From Cristatella mucedo (lineage: Eukaryota; Bryozoa; Phylactolaemata; Cristatellidae), in the NCBI GenBank assembly GCA_009760855.2, contig WPIO01000006.1, positions 4,026,501 to 4,040,000 on the forward strand: 13,500 nucleotides of DNA, written 5' to 3'. Each line of letters begins with the position of its first letter. The first letter of the stretch is position 1. Below the pieces are notes generated by a model. It was not told the origin of the DNA and did not search any database. It saw nothing but the letters and a program-made list of their open reading frames with translations. This document shows positions 1-8,273 of the stretch, one piece after another. The translations under genes and the position numbers were made by a program.

Positions 1-446
1 AAGCAGCCACAGCTACAGTGGAAGAAACCACTGACGAGACAGCAGTGGCACCAGGCAGGCTGGCTGCTGCTGGCCTGCAGCCGTGTCCCGACACCTATCT
101 CTGGCTGCCACCTAACTCTGGCTACCAGCATGGCAGTGCTGCTAATAGGCCACTGCCAGCTATCCAGGCACCGGCTACCCTGGAGTTTCTCCATTTTGGA
201 CACTCTTAAGAGCAGAAAAGTCGCCTGGGGAAGCTGGCTTCTATTAGCAAACTCAGCTTCGATAATAATAGAATAATAAGGGACCCCTCCTTTGTAATGT
301 TGCACCCAGTCCTGGCCGAAACAACCTTTGCTCCAGGTGACCAGGCCAGCTCGGCCAAGTGGTTCGTGCTCGAGTAAGCTAGGCTAGGACATTCTGGTGT
401 GCAAGCACCGTCTTTGCCAGCTCCGGTCTGCTGACACGGGGCTCAC
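1..446. other. No gene recognised
   Basis: I see no supportable gene here. The first 210 bases are rich in CTG/CAG-like words (many GGCTG and CAGCC), which keeps a 63-codon frame open by composition. A short AT-rich AATAATAATAG-like stretch at about 262-283 resembles a microsatellite or retroposon tail, but it is not preceded on either strand by the LINE tail motif found elsewhere in the window. No splice, promoter or RNA signal stands out. Confidence 0.6.
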
Positions 447-574
447 GGGGGGGGGACAGTTGCTGAGATGCTGCCCCCCTCCCCCGCCGATGGCAGAGGG
501 GTTCGGGTTCTGCCTGTCACAAGCCGACCCGACGATAACGCACGGCGTTCGGCCATGGATGGAGGGGGGGGGGG
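447..574 (+). other. G-run cluster
   Basis: There is a run of nine G at 447-455 and a run of eleven G at 564-574, with C-runs between them at about 474-485. Long G-runs are known to be polymerase slippage sites and can take part in G-quadruplexes. A true intramolecular quadruplex needs four nearby runs, and on the plus strand I see only two long ones plus short GGGG/GGG pieces. The G-runs may also mark assembly uncertainty in run length. Confidence 0.5.
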
Positions 575-1095
575 CACGGCGAGAGCTGTAACGGCTTGCC
601 GCGTGCTTCGCGGCGCAGCCGTTGACTCGTCCCAACCAGCGCAGGCAGGCATCAGAGTGGCGGCCGCTTTGCGGTCTTTCTGGGTGTAGGGAGCCGTCAC
701 GCTCGGCAGCTGCTCTAACCGTGTGCGGCGACGGCGTCTGCTTGGACACTGCAGCCGCGTGCGGACGACTGTTTTCGAGGGCACTCGTCACTTTGCTGCC
801 GCCATTTATTGCTAGCTCTAGCCGTCACACCGTCCTGCTGGGCGTGCCTCCGTCGTGACGCCTCGGGCCCTTGTGGCTGCGCCTGCGTCATCGGGCAGGC
901 GGCACACGGCGGCCGCCGCAGAGCGGTGCTGGGCCGAGACATCGAGCCCGGCTCTTGCCAGCTCACGCCAGCAAACACGAGCTGGCAAGAGCCCGGTCAT
1001 CTTGCTCCCAAGCTGGCGGTTCCTGGGTGGCTGGCAGCAAGCCTTGCTTATGGCAATCGGTGTCACTGGAGCTCGCGAAGCCGGCTGTCTGGGCT
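480..1095. promoter_or_regulatory. CpG-island-like GC-rich block
   Basis: By hand count, lines 481 to 960 hold roughly 57 CpG dinucleotides in 480 bases. This is near or above expectation for the roughly 60 percent GC, and far denser than the AT-rich 7000-7700 region. Several overlapping frames of 80-135 codons are open on both strands here, as expected from GC-rich, stop-poor sequence, and none resembles a known protein. In vertebrates such a block often marks a promoter, but many invertebrates lack classical CpG islands, so a promoter role is inference. I see no clear TATA box or initiator within it. Confidence 0.35.
950..993. repeat. Inverted repeat, 15-bp arms, 14-nt loop
   Basis: The left arm GGCTCTTGCCAGCTC (950-964) is the exact reverse complement of the right arm GAGCTGGCAAGAGCC (979-993). 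The loop is 14 nt (965-978), and partial pairing of GC-rich bases may extend the stem slightly. This could form a stable hairpin in single-stranded DNA or RNA. No terminator role is implied in a eukaryotic context. It could be a small fold-back repeat or a chance relic of local inverted duplication. Confidence 0.8.
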
Positions 1096-1260
1096 TACCG
1101 GCTGCCTGACAGCTGCTGATTAGCCGACAGACACTCGAGCCGAAGGCCTTGAACTTGCTGCATGCCACAGGCATGCCACATGTTGCAAACTATATACCAC
1201 CCACCACAACCCCCTCGAAGGATGTGTAACAATGGAAGAGGCTGCTGCTGGTTGAATGCA

Positions 1261-1315
1261 TCTGTCCGTTCTCTGGGTATGCTCTCTGTCCTTCTGTCCG
1301 TTCTCTGGGTATGCT
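1261..1315. repeat. Two-copy tandem duplication, 32-bp period
   Basis: The 23-bp word starting TCTGTCCGTTCTCTGGG occurs identically at 1261-1283 and 1293-1315, separated by a 9-bp spacer that itself resembles the unit start (CTCTGTCCT). The copies are identical, so the duplication is recent or conserved. It sits in unremarkable non-coding sequence. Confidence 0.85.
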
Positions 1316-1440
1316 ACTCGATGCCAAATTGGTACCGTCAAATTTCTGTCCTATTCACGATTAACTTTCCTGCTTACAGTAGACTGTAGATTAGCCAGAA
1401 TGCAAGGAATGACTCTGGCATTGCTGAGCAGAACGCTTGG

Positions 1441-1460
1441 TGTCTCATTTTGTTTTGCAG
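1441..1460 (+). other. Candidate 3' splice site
   Basis: The stretch from 1445 to 1460 reads TCATTTTGTTTTGCAG, a pyrimidine-rich tract followed by CAG, matching the metazoan acceptor consensus. The sequence immediately after it stays open for only 17 codons in the best frame (stop TGA at about 1512). It could be a terminal-exon acceptor, a non-coding RNA splice site, or a chance match. No matching donor can be assigned. Confidence 0.25.
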
Positions 1461-1561
1461 CTGGATTGCTGTGGTTGTAATCAACTTGCCACGTCGGTGA
1501 TTGTTTGTAGTTGAGCAGCCTCTAGAGTTAGCGAGGGAATTCGGCTGTGCTGTTTGGTTAG

Positions 1562-1837
1562 GTTGAAACAGTTAACTACTCTGTTGAAGTTTCACACGTA
1601 AAGCCGACAGGATTTCATATGTCCTCGTACAGCCGCTGTAAGCTAATTGCTACGAGAATCGAGTATGCACAAGACCCTCGACGTTTACTTGAATGTCAAG
1701 TGTTGTTCGAAGAGATTGACGAGAATATTATGCCAGCGACCGATCGAATGGTTGCACAGCCCAGCGGTTTACTGCTGAGGATAGCTGTCATCATCGCATC
1801 ATCATCATCATCTCAATGCAGTTTCCCCACAACTTAG
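1562..1837 (+). CDS. Candidate exon or small ORF, unrecognised
   Basis: One plus-strand frame is open from just after a TAG at 1559-1561 to the stop TAG at 1835-1837, 91 codons. The first ATG is at 1619. The opening TAG is itself preceded by a loosely pyrimidine-rich stretch, so it could be the end of an intron (TAG acceptor). The predicted peptide is mixed and charged in its first two thirds, with words such as EYAQDPRRLLE and LFEEIDEN, and then runs into serines encoded by the TCA microsatellite at 1788-1812. I recognise no family. A GTAAGC donor-like word at about 1635 offers another exon end. Most likely this is a chance frame; it is listed only because its residue mix is less biased than other frames here. 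Confidence 0.12.
   Translation, partial: VETVNYSVEVSHVKPTGFHMSSYSRCKLIATRIEYAQDPRRLLECQVLFEEIDENIMPATDRMVAQPSGLLLRIAVIIASSSSSQCSFPTT
1788..1812 (+). repeat. (TCA)n microsatellite
   Basis: TCA triplets repeat across about 25 bases with one interruption (TCATCGCATCATCATC core). It lies at the 3' end of the weak open frame described at 1562-1837. Confidence 0.85.
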
Positions 1838-3120
1838 TAGCCCGTGTTACCATGTCAGCCTGAGGCGAACTTAATTAACAAGCTGGATCCGAACTCAGCA
1901 GATGAACTGCTGCAGCTGTGCTGTAACTAGAGACGGGAGGGGGACAGCGGCAGAGACGGTCTGCACGTGGCTTGGAGTATCGTGCATGAATGGTGCCGGT
2001 GAAGGAAATAAGCTGTGTGCTGGAAAGACACAATGAGCCGAGCATTGCCTCGAGTGTCTCTGGTGCACTGGCCTTGAACTGTGACAGTCCAGCCGTCGGT
2101 TCTTCCTGCCTAATTAGCCAGGGGTGTTCATGCTTAATTAACACAGGCCCAGGCACACTGAAATCAGGCCTTTATGGTCAGAGCAGGAGCAAGGGTCACC
2201 CCCACCTTGAGAACCTCTTTTGGCTACTCAGCCGGAATGGAGCTCAAACAGATGGGATCCGCTTGGAGGCACAGTCAGCTTTGGCTGACCGACCGAACTT
2301 AGACATTGTAAGGTCACTTCCATCTCAAAATGGCCTGCTCGGCTTATCGACTCAGCCAGCAGCTGCATGCTGCTGTCCCTGCTTGTGATTCATCCTGGTT
2401 TCAGTGTCTGTGGCCCACTCTGCCTGGTGCACGAGTCGCTCTTGTTCGTGCTTGGCGCTAGAACTAGAGAATGCGTATAAAGCAGAAAGTGAAATGTCCG
2501 GTCCTATTTTTCGGACTCGGCCGGTCCTGGTCGCTAGATGGCGCCACGATTCGCGTAGATACACTCTCGTACCCTGTGCTGCTGATAGTGGCCCGCGAGG
2601 AGCAGATAGACTCGCTCGGTTTTACCCATTTGCCATCGCAATGTCGGCCTCCTGATAAACATACACTCGTGCATGTTCGCACACAAGATAGACAACTGTG
2701 CATTTCGGGAAAAGGTCAAAGAGCCGGCCCACCTCAGCATGGCAGCAGCCTGCAGCCAGCAACCTGGCAGTTCTTGACCGGCGGATCGTGTGCAGACCAC
2801 CCTTGAAAAAACGTGTGTGTCGATGTCACTGTGATTGACTCGCTTTCCAGGCGATGCACAGCTGACATTCAGCAGTGCTTCCACTGACTTGGCCGTGTCC
2901 TGGATTCAGCGTGCCCATATTGTCCCGTCACAGGCACAGGCCTGACCTACCAGTCGGTGCACAGAGCACGTGAGGTAGTGCTGGCTGACTTGCGAATAAT
3001 CTGCCTGCCCCCCCCCCGTGCCACCTGGACTTTATTCACAGATCGCGTGAATAGGTTGCAAATGCAGTCGAACAAAGCCAAAACACACTCGAATTAGGCT
3101 AATTATTGGCTAATGGAGTT
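1838..3120. other. No gene recognised
   Basis: Several frames of 70-132 codons are open here on both strands (the longest on plus is 1990-2388, on minus 2534-2884). They overlap each other, have scattered cysteines and prolines, and match no family I know. A run of ten C at 3008-3017 is the only simple-sequence feature. I see no promoter, tRNA or transposon signature. Confidence 0.55.
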
Positions 3121-3158
3121 GAGAGTATCCAATGTTGGGCAGAGAGTATCCAATGTTG
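3121..3158. repeat. Two-copy tandem repeat, 21-bp period
   Basis: The 17-bp word GAGAGTATCCAATGTTG occurs exactly at 3121-3137 and 3142-3158, separated by GGCA. The flanking sequence is AT-rich and non-coding. The exact identity suggests a recent slippage or template-switch duplication. Confidence 0.9.
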
Positions 3159-3949
3159 CCCTGATTTTCTAAGCACGGGAGATGTTTCTAGTCGGAAGTT
3201 AGTGTGCTTGTGTTGGCTTCTACGTCTGTGAGACCATGTTTTGTTCTGGACTCGAGCTTTGCTGGATAACGGAATATGAATATGCGCTCATGTTTCCTGT
3301 CCCGTGACTGCTGGTGTTGCCTTGCGGCCTCCGAGTGGTCGTCGAGCTTATTGGAGATGATCAAGTGCGTTCTGCTGCCGATGAGCCACTGATTCTCTTT
3401 GGCTAACTACTGCTGTGCTAGTTTTGCTGTGTACGTTGTCCCCTGCTTGGCAATGTGTCGCTAGCTCCTTAAGGAGAGGCCTGGTCGGGATGCAGGCAAG
3501 CACTGTTCTTCTTCATGCTTCTTTAGTGAAGATATTTGTAAAAAGCAAATGATTTGCTCCGTTGCATTCGATTTGGGTGTATCAGCTCACTCAGTGCCGC
3601 TTCGCTCAGTATTGCATATTCAAACTTAGAACTGTCTCACTTCTCCATCAGAGAAATCATCCCTGTTTGAAAGCAGTGGCTTGCCACAGTCTGTAGGTAC
3701 ACTCCAACGATCACAGCTACCCAGTCAACTCTACAAGTAACCGCGCATGGCTATGAAGTTTTATTGGGTGCTAGGTGACAATTTTGAGAGCACAGAGGGT
3801 TTTGACAGATGTCTTGTCTTGGCTGCAAAGAACTTTTAAGCATTAAAAAACATTAAAATTGAAATTGAAGTTGTAGGCATAGCACCTGCAGGGAGGAACC
3901 AGTAGGGAAGCAACAGCTGCAGATGTATCTGCAGTAAGAAAGGACGTAT
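3159..3949. other. No gene recognised
   Basis: Non-coding sequence of average composition. The only notable point is an AT-rich stretch at 3841-3872 with repeated ATTAAA and ATTGAA words. The minus strand stays open from 4145 to 3843 for 100 codons through this stretch, ending in a repetitive asparagine/phenylalanine tail that reflects the low-complexity DNA. I do not support it as a gene. Confidence 0.5.
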
Positions 3950-4000
3950 GAGTGCAGCTAGTGCGAATCCGTTTTGGGCTGAGTTCAGCTGGTGCGAATC
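3950..4000. repeat. Two-copy direct repeat, 31-bp period
   Basis: The word GAGTGCAGCTAGTGCGAATC (3950-3969) recurs at 3981-4000 with two mismatches. The spacer is 11 bp. It looks like an old tandem duplication; no coding or RNA role is apparent. Confidence 0.75.
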
Positions 4001-4420
4001 GACATTGGACGGGGAGGGGAGGACGGGTAGTTAAGGATGGCTGCATGAGAAGAGACGTGCCTGTCACGTCCAAGCACTCTGCCTCACCAGCTCTGTTAGC
4101 AGCCAGTACTCGGGCGTTGTAAGCAACCTTAATGTCTCGACTCACTCACTGTCTGCCGAAGTGGGCTGTGCGCCAGCTAGCCAGGCATCCAGCTCAAGCC
4201 CGGTCCTCTCTCGCTCGTCTGGCTCGTATGTCTGCATCTCCACATTGTTTGCCTGCATGCTCTAGCTAAGCAAGGAGTCCAGCGTGGCAAACCCCACGAG
4301 CAGGCAAGCTGCACTTTCGCTGGGCTGCGATCTCTCTGTCAGCTTGCTTTACCTCGACAATGGCCAGCCGCAGAGATTAGTGGAGCCGCCCACCGCTGCT
4401 TCGGTTACCTGAAGTCCGCT
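4001..4420. other. No gene recognised
   Basis: Mixed GC sequence with many CAGC/GCTG and GCTAGC words. No long frame, RNA gene or transposon motif is visible. It separates the 31-bp repeat from the first LINE tail. Confidence 0.5.
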
Positions 4421-4616
4421 GACACTGTACATGCTGCCACTAACAATATTTGCATCCTGACCGTGTGCATGTCACCCCTAACCATGTTATGCTTGTCATT
4501 GAGCATGCTACCACTAACCATTCGATCGTGCTTCCTTTGCAGCAAATTTAAAGTGCCTCGAAAGACACTGAGTTCCCTGAGGGTGCTATATCAATGTATT
4601 ATTATCATTATTATTC
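4421..4616 (+). mobile_element. 5'-truncated LINE 3' tail (CR1/L2-like)
   Basis: This stretch aligns by eye along its length with the 3' end of the better preserved element at about 11156-11327. Shared landmarks in order are CACCCCTAACCA, CATGCTACC, ACTAACCATTCGA, TGCTTC, GCAGCAAAT, AAGTG.CT.GAAAGA, GGTGCTATA and a closing (ATT)n tail. No reverse-transcriptase coding sequence is left upstream, so it is a typical 5'-truncated insertion. The GCAG within it resembles a splice acceptor, but the same word occurs in other copies, so it belongs to the repeat. Clade assignment rests on the coding remnant at 10741-11110. Confidence 0.75.
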
Positions 4617-4724
4617 TTGTTAATTTTTCTCTAGCCGACGACGGTTCGTCGTTAAGCTAAACAAACGTTTGCACTAGCAATAGCTTCGTTGTCTCTGGCC
4701 GTGAGCCTGACCTCAAACCGGACC

Positions 4725-4805
4725 TATAATAATAATAATAATAATAATAAGAATGCACTTTTTAAAGCGCCCTGAGAGAACTCAATCTCTTCCTAGGCGC
4801 TTTAC
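4725..4805 (-). mobile_element. Minus-strand LINE 3' tail
   Basis: Read on the minus strand, the order is GTAAAGCGCCTAGGAAGAGA, then a TTCTCTCAGGGCGCTTTA segment, then (ATT)n, seen on plus as (TAA)n at 4725-4751. The same order (AAAGTG.CTAGAAA.AGA, GTTCTCTGA, GCGCTA, ATT repeats) is found in the other copies. Only about 55 bp plus the tail is firmly alignable; homology beyond 4805 is unclear. It faces the plus-strand copy ending at 4616, giving two tails in convergent orientation about 108 bp apart. Confidence 0.65.
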
Positions 4806-5360
4806 TAAACATTGACCTAACGCGTTTCGAACAAGACAATAGAGTGTGATTTGTCTTCGGATGATGCTTTGCAAAATGTCTGTTTGGCTTTGGCCGTGGC
4901 CGGCATACCAAGCTCTCAGACTTTTCAAGTCTTCACACTTGCAAGCTCGAGGTCTTGCCTGCTTGCCAGTGGCTACAGCGAGAGTCTCTGCCCTCCATGG
5001 CTGCTGGCTGTGCAAGTAGGAAAGGTCTGAACCTCCATGGCTGGCTGGCTGGCTGACTCAGCAGTAGAAACCAAGGCGATAATGGGACACTAGAATGACT
5101 GCTGACTGAGTTGGCTGCTCCTGTGCTGTCTGGCAGCTGGGTGGCTGCTTGCGGTTCTCTTAAGCTAAGCATAGGGGCCAGGTAGGGCAGCCGTGACTCA
5201 CCACCCAGAGGGGAAAGACCATCAGGTGGCTGTGTAGATCGCCTAAAAATAGCCAGGCTACGGTGTGTAGGTTTGTGCAGGAGCTGCTTCCTCCTGAGGT
5301 CGTTCATGCCCGTGCCACGGTCAACGGTTAGGCAATGTGACACTTCCAACATGCTTGCTA
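4806..5360. other. No gene recognised
   Basis: Non-coding sequence. It includes a short (TGGC)4 tract at 5038-5054 and a 12-bp word CCTCCATGGCTG repeated at 4992 and 5032. Two minus-strand frames (77 and 139 codons) overlap here but show no recognisable family or domain. Confidence 0.5.
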
Positions 5361-5489
5361 CTCTCTCTCTCCCCCTCTCTTCCTCTCTCTCCTCTTCTCT
5401 CTATCCCCTTCTCTCTATCCCCTTCTCTCTATCGCCTTCTCTCTATCCCCTTCTCTCTATCCCCTTCTCTCTATCCCCTTCTCTCTCTC

Positions 5490-5633
5490 CTCTTCTCTCT
5501 GTCTCTGTCTCTCTCCCCTTCTCTCTCTCCTCTTCTCTCTCTCCCCTTCTCTCTCCTCGCCCCCTGTCTTTCTCTCTCTCTGTCTCTACCCCACCCTGTC
5601 TGTCCTTGTCTGTCTCTGCCTCTGTCTCTCCTC
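5490..5633 (+). repeat. Array cassette copy 1
   Basis: The distinctive landmark CCTCGCCCCCTGTC starts at 5555 and leads into a 79-bp segment, ending at 5633, that contains ACCCCACCCTGTCTG and CTGCCTCTGTCTC. That segment is identical in copy 2. The 65 bp before the landmark are a diverged version of the matching part in copies 2-4. Confidence 0.8.
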
Positions 5634-5700
5634 TCTCTCTCTCTCTCTCCCCTTCTCTCTCTCCCCTTCTCTCTCTCCCCTTCTCTCTATCCCCTTCTCT

Positions 5701-5844
5701 CTATCGCCTTCTCTCTGTCTCTCTCCCCTTCTCTCTCTCCCCTTCTCTCTCTCCCCCTTCTCTCTCCTCGCCCCCTGTCTTTCTCTCTCTCTGTCTCTAC
5801 CCCACCCTGTCTGTCCTTGTCTGTCTCTGCCTCTGTCTCTCCTC
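5701..5844 (+). repeat. Array cassette copy 2
   Basis: It starts at CTATCGCC (5701), reaches CCTCGCCCCCTGTC at 5766 and ends at 5844. The distance from CTATCGCC to CCTCG is exactly 65 bp, as in copies 3 and 4. The second half (5766-5844) matches copy 1 without differences by eye. Confidence 0.85.
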
Positions 5845-5965
5845 TCTCTCTCTCCCCTTCTCTCTCTCTCCCCTTCTCTCTCTCTCCCCTTCTCTCTCTC
5901 CCCTTCTCTCTCTCCCCTTCTCTCTCTCCCCTTCTCTCTCTCCCCTTCTCTCTATCCCCTTCTCT

Positions 5966-6106
5966 CTATCGCCTTCTCTCTGTCTCTCTCCCCTTCTCTC
6001 TCTCCCCTTCTCTCTCTCCCCCTTCTCTCTCCTCGCCCCCTGTCTTTCTCTCTCTCTCTCTGTCTCTCCCCCCCCCTGTCTGTCCTTTTCTGTCTCTGCC
6101 TCTGGC

Positions 6107-6114
<8 letters not shown>
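5966..6114 (+). repeat. Array cassette copy 3
   Basis: It starts at CTATCGCC (5966), with CCTCGCCCCCTGTC at 6031, again 65 bp on. Its second half has diverged: a run of C replaces TACCCCAC, TTTTC replaces TTGTC, and GGCC appears near the end. It is followed by a pure (TC)n stretch. A longer run of CCCCTTCTCTCT units separates it from copy 2, so the landmark interval is 265 bp rather than 211. Confidence 0.85.
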
Positions 6115-6158
<44 letters not shown>

Positions 6159-6193
6159 CTTCTCTCTCTCCCCTTCTCTCTATCCCCTTCTCT

Positions 6194-6339
6194 CTATCGC
6201 CTTCTCTCTGTCTCTCTCCCCTTCTCTCTCTCCCCTTCTCTCTCTCCCCCTTCTCTCTCCTCGCCCCCTGTCTTTCTCTCTCTCTGTCTCTACCCCACCC
6301 TGTCTGTCCTTGTCTGCCTCTGCCTCTGTCTCTCTCCTC
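6194..6339 (+). repeat. Array cassette copy 4
   Basis: It starts at CTATCGCC (6194), with CCTCGCCCCCTGTC at 6259, 65 bp on and 228 bp from copy 3. It retains the ACCCCACCCTGTCTG word lost in copy 3 and has a small change (GTCTGCCTCTGCC). After it the array degrades into TCTCTG and (TC)n. Confidence 0.85.
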
Positions 6340-6370
<31 letters not shown>

Positions 6371-6431
6371 GTGTGTCTCTGTCTCTGTCTCTGTCTCTGT
6401 CTCTCTCTGTCTCTCTCTGTCTCTCTCTGTC

Positions 6432-6612
<181 letters not shown>

Positions 6613-6659
6613 GTCTCTCCCTCTGTCTCTCTCTCTGTCTCTCTCTCTGTCTCTCTGTC

Positions 6660-7727
6660 CCAGTCACTCCCGCCCTAAGAAGCAGTAGCTGGCAAGAAAC
6701 ACTCATGCCGAACTAGCTGCTGCCTAGAGCTGCATCGTTGGTATTCATTACCCAATGTTCAGATAATAATCATGATAGTAATAATGATCAACATAAATTT
6801 TCGGGGGAGGGGGAGAGTTCGGATAGCGTCTATCATCAAGGCTGCTTCCAGTTGGCCGAATTCAAGAAATTGATTGCAGTGGTCATGCAAGCACTTGCAC
6901 ACAACCGGTAATAGTTATCTTTGGCCAAACGACAGCAGGGTCAATTATTCAGGTAAAGCATCGATCGGCTCTTCAGTCATCCCACCGAAATCCTAACAGT
7001 AAAACTTTGGCTCTTTGAAATGTGCTACAGCAGACGAGAAAATGCAGAAGCTGGCAGCCTCAATTCCTGGCCAGATAATGAAGGTCAAACAGAATCGTGA
7101 TGGGATGACATCACGTTAAACCCACACAGACCAACAGTGTGTGTTTGTTTTGGGTTGTTAAGTAAATATTTCCACATGCTTCACACACAGCTTTAATATG
7201 CCTAACGTCGTAGAAAATTCTCTTACTACCCGAATGAATTTATAGCCACAGCAGCTGCGGCCATGCTGGGAGGATTCTTTTGAGCCTCATCATAGGGCAC
7301 AGCTAGAAAATTGAAGAGCCGAGAACCAGGACTTCATGGTTGCCGATAAAATTGGTTGGCATGAGAGAGCAATACATACAATGTTTGCCCGTACACCCCT
7401 TTTAAGGCATGTGAAACAATAATTTTGACATTTCCTCTTTCAAGACAAACTGAATGACATCGTATGGCCGACTGTAATCAAGATACAAGGCATATTGACT
7501 GTTGCTTCCTTGAAAGAGGCTGCTGATTGCACATCACTGCTGATTGAATATGCCTCGTAAAGCGCTTGAAATCAAACTTTAATCTTTGTTCTTTCTTGGA
7601 CAAGCCTAGTGATTTTGCACAAAATTATAGTGCTACTGCTAGTTGCCATTGCAGTTATTATCGCTTCCTTTAGGCTGCATATTTTCAGCACTATTGAGCT
7701 TTATTGTCTTCTCATAACAATTTGATA
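6660..7727. other. AT-richer non-coding stretch, possible 3' UTR
   Basis: No frame of note is open on either strand. Composition becomes AT-rich, with few CpG, towards 7730. A weak hairpin is possible at 7118-7146 (AAACCCACAC against GTGTGTGTTT, imperfect). Because a good poly(A) site follows at 7728, the stretch could be the 3' untranslated end of a plus-strand transcript, but no coding exon upstream can be tied to it. Confidence 0.4.
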
Positions 7728-7767
7728 ATTAAAGGTGTCTTAGAATGAATGCGTCTGCGTGTTTATG
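7728..7767 (+). promoter_or_regulatory. Candidate polyadenylation site
   Basis: ATTAAA at 7728-7733, the commonest variant of the AATAAA signal, is followed 17-34 nt downstream by a GU-rich stretch (TGCGTCTGCGTGTTTATGT, 7750-7768). This spacing and order match the metazoan poly(A) signal plus downstream element. It would end a plus-strand transcript near 7745. A chance match remains possible because hexamers are frequent in AT-rich DNA. Confidence 0.35.
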
Positions 7768-7864
7768 TAGAGGGGACGCAGAGAAAGAAAAATAGCGTCG
7801 CCGATTATACGAGATCCCTCATTGGTACTAGTCCTGCCTAGTTCAGAATGCAATCGAAAATGTA

Positions 7865-7872
7865 TATATAAG
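7865..7872 (+). promoter_or_regulatory. TATA-like box
   Basis: TATATAAG lies in a context ATGTATATATAAGAGG. A transcription start would be expected near 7895-7900. No convincing initiator or downstream ORF follows (the first ATG at 7926 opens only four codons), so a coding promoter is unlikely. Confidence 0.2.
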
Positions 7873-7940
7873 AGGACATGCTAGATGCAGACCAAGATAC
7901 TCAAGTCATTGTCATTAGCTCGAACATGGTTCTTTGATGC

Positions 7941-8016
7941 CCCAATAGTGAGGGAGAAGCCAAATGGTAGATAAACAGCCCAGTAGTGCGGGAGATGCCA
8001 AATTATAGATACATTG
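7941..8016. repeat. Two-copy tandem repeat, 38-bp period
   Basis: Unit one begins CCCAATAGTGAGGGAG at 7941 and unit two begins CCCAGTAGTGCGGGAG at 7979. I count about 8 differences over 38 positions, so this is an older duplication. The unit contains GCCAAAT and TAGATA words. No coding function is evident. Confidence 0.75.
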
Positions 8017-8114
8017 CTAGTGTGTTGGCCAGTGCTGCTGCTGCTGATGCTTCCGGCTGCTTGTTGCTTATTCCATCTCTACTTGTTGGCGCTAAATTAA
8101 AGGCAGTTAAACTT

Positions 8115-8153
8115 TATATAAGTCATCCCCTGGTTTAATCAACTGGTTCAGTT
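8115..8153 (+). promoter_or_regulatory. Candidate core promoter (TATA plus initiator)
   Basis: TATATAAG at 8115-8122 is followed by TTCAGTT at 8147-8153. TCAGTT resembles the invertebrate initiator motif, with its A (8150) about 35 bp from the first T of the TATA box, slightly longer than the usual spacing of about 30. A short frame begins at 8157. The pairing of motifs is suggestive only; similar pairs occur by chance in sequence of this length. Confidence 0.25.
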
Positions 8154-8156
8154 ATC

Positions 8157-8273
8157 ATGGGTTGCAGAGCGATGCACGAAAGTTCAAATGAAAGAAACCA
8201 TGAAGCATGCCCTCAGCATTGCCGTGGAGATCCTGGCTTAAGAGCAGCACCATTTGGCTCTTCCAACTTTTAA
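8157..8273 (+). CDS. Very short ORF behind a candidate promoter
   Basis: ATG at 8157 opens 38 codons, closing with TAA at 8271-8273. The peptide starts MGCRAMHESSNERNHEAC and has several Cys and His, but no recognised motif. It is listed because it is the first ATG downstream of the TATA/initiator pair. Other frames over the same DNA, two on plus (94 and 99 codons) and one on minus (86 codons), are longer, so coding status is doubtful. Confidence 0.08.
   Translation: MGCRAMHESSNERNHEACPQHCRGDPGLRAAPFGSSNF

Noticed and set aside
262-283. AATAATAATAG-like stretch as another minus-strand retroposon tail
   Set aside because: The sequence to its right on the plus strand lacks the shared GCGCTATA, CTAGAAAGAGA and later landmarks.
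384-1174. Many overlapping frames of 80-135 codons on both strands
   Set aside because: The region is GC- and CpG-rich and so stop-poor. Both strands are open together, and no product resembles a known family.
1990-2388. 132-codon plus-strand frame
   Set aside because: No recognised motif, no consistent start context and overlapping frames on the other strand. The length is within chance for 13.5 kb.
3843-4145. 100-codon minus-strand frame with a segment (IKVAYNARVLAAN) faintly like a LINE YNA-VL motif
   Set aside because: The resemblance stops after about ten residues; the following LLYG-like motif is absent and the tail of the frame is low-complexity. Too weak to call another LINE.
4528-4541. 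Acceptor-like TGCTTCCTTTGCAG
   Set aside because: The same position in other copies of the LINE tail carries a related word, so it belongs to the repeat and not to a host intron.
4824-4832. GTTCGAAAC on the minus strand, matching a tRNA/SINE B box
   Set aside because: No A box is found at suitable distance, and the surrounding sequence is a LINE tail by comparison with other copies, so it is probably a chance match.
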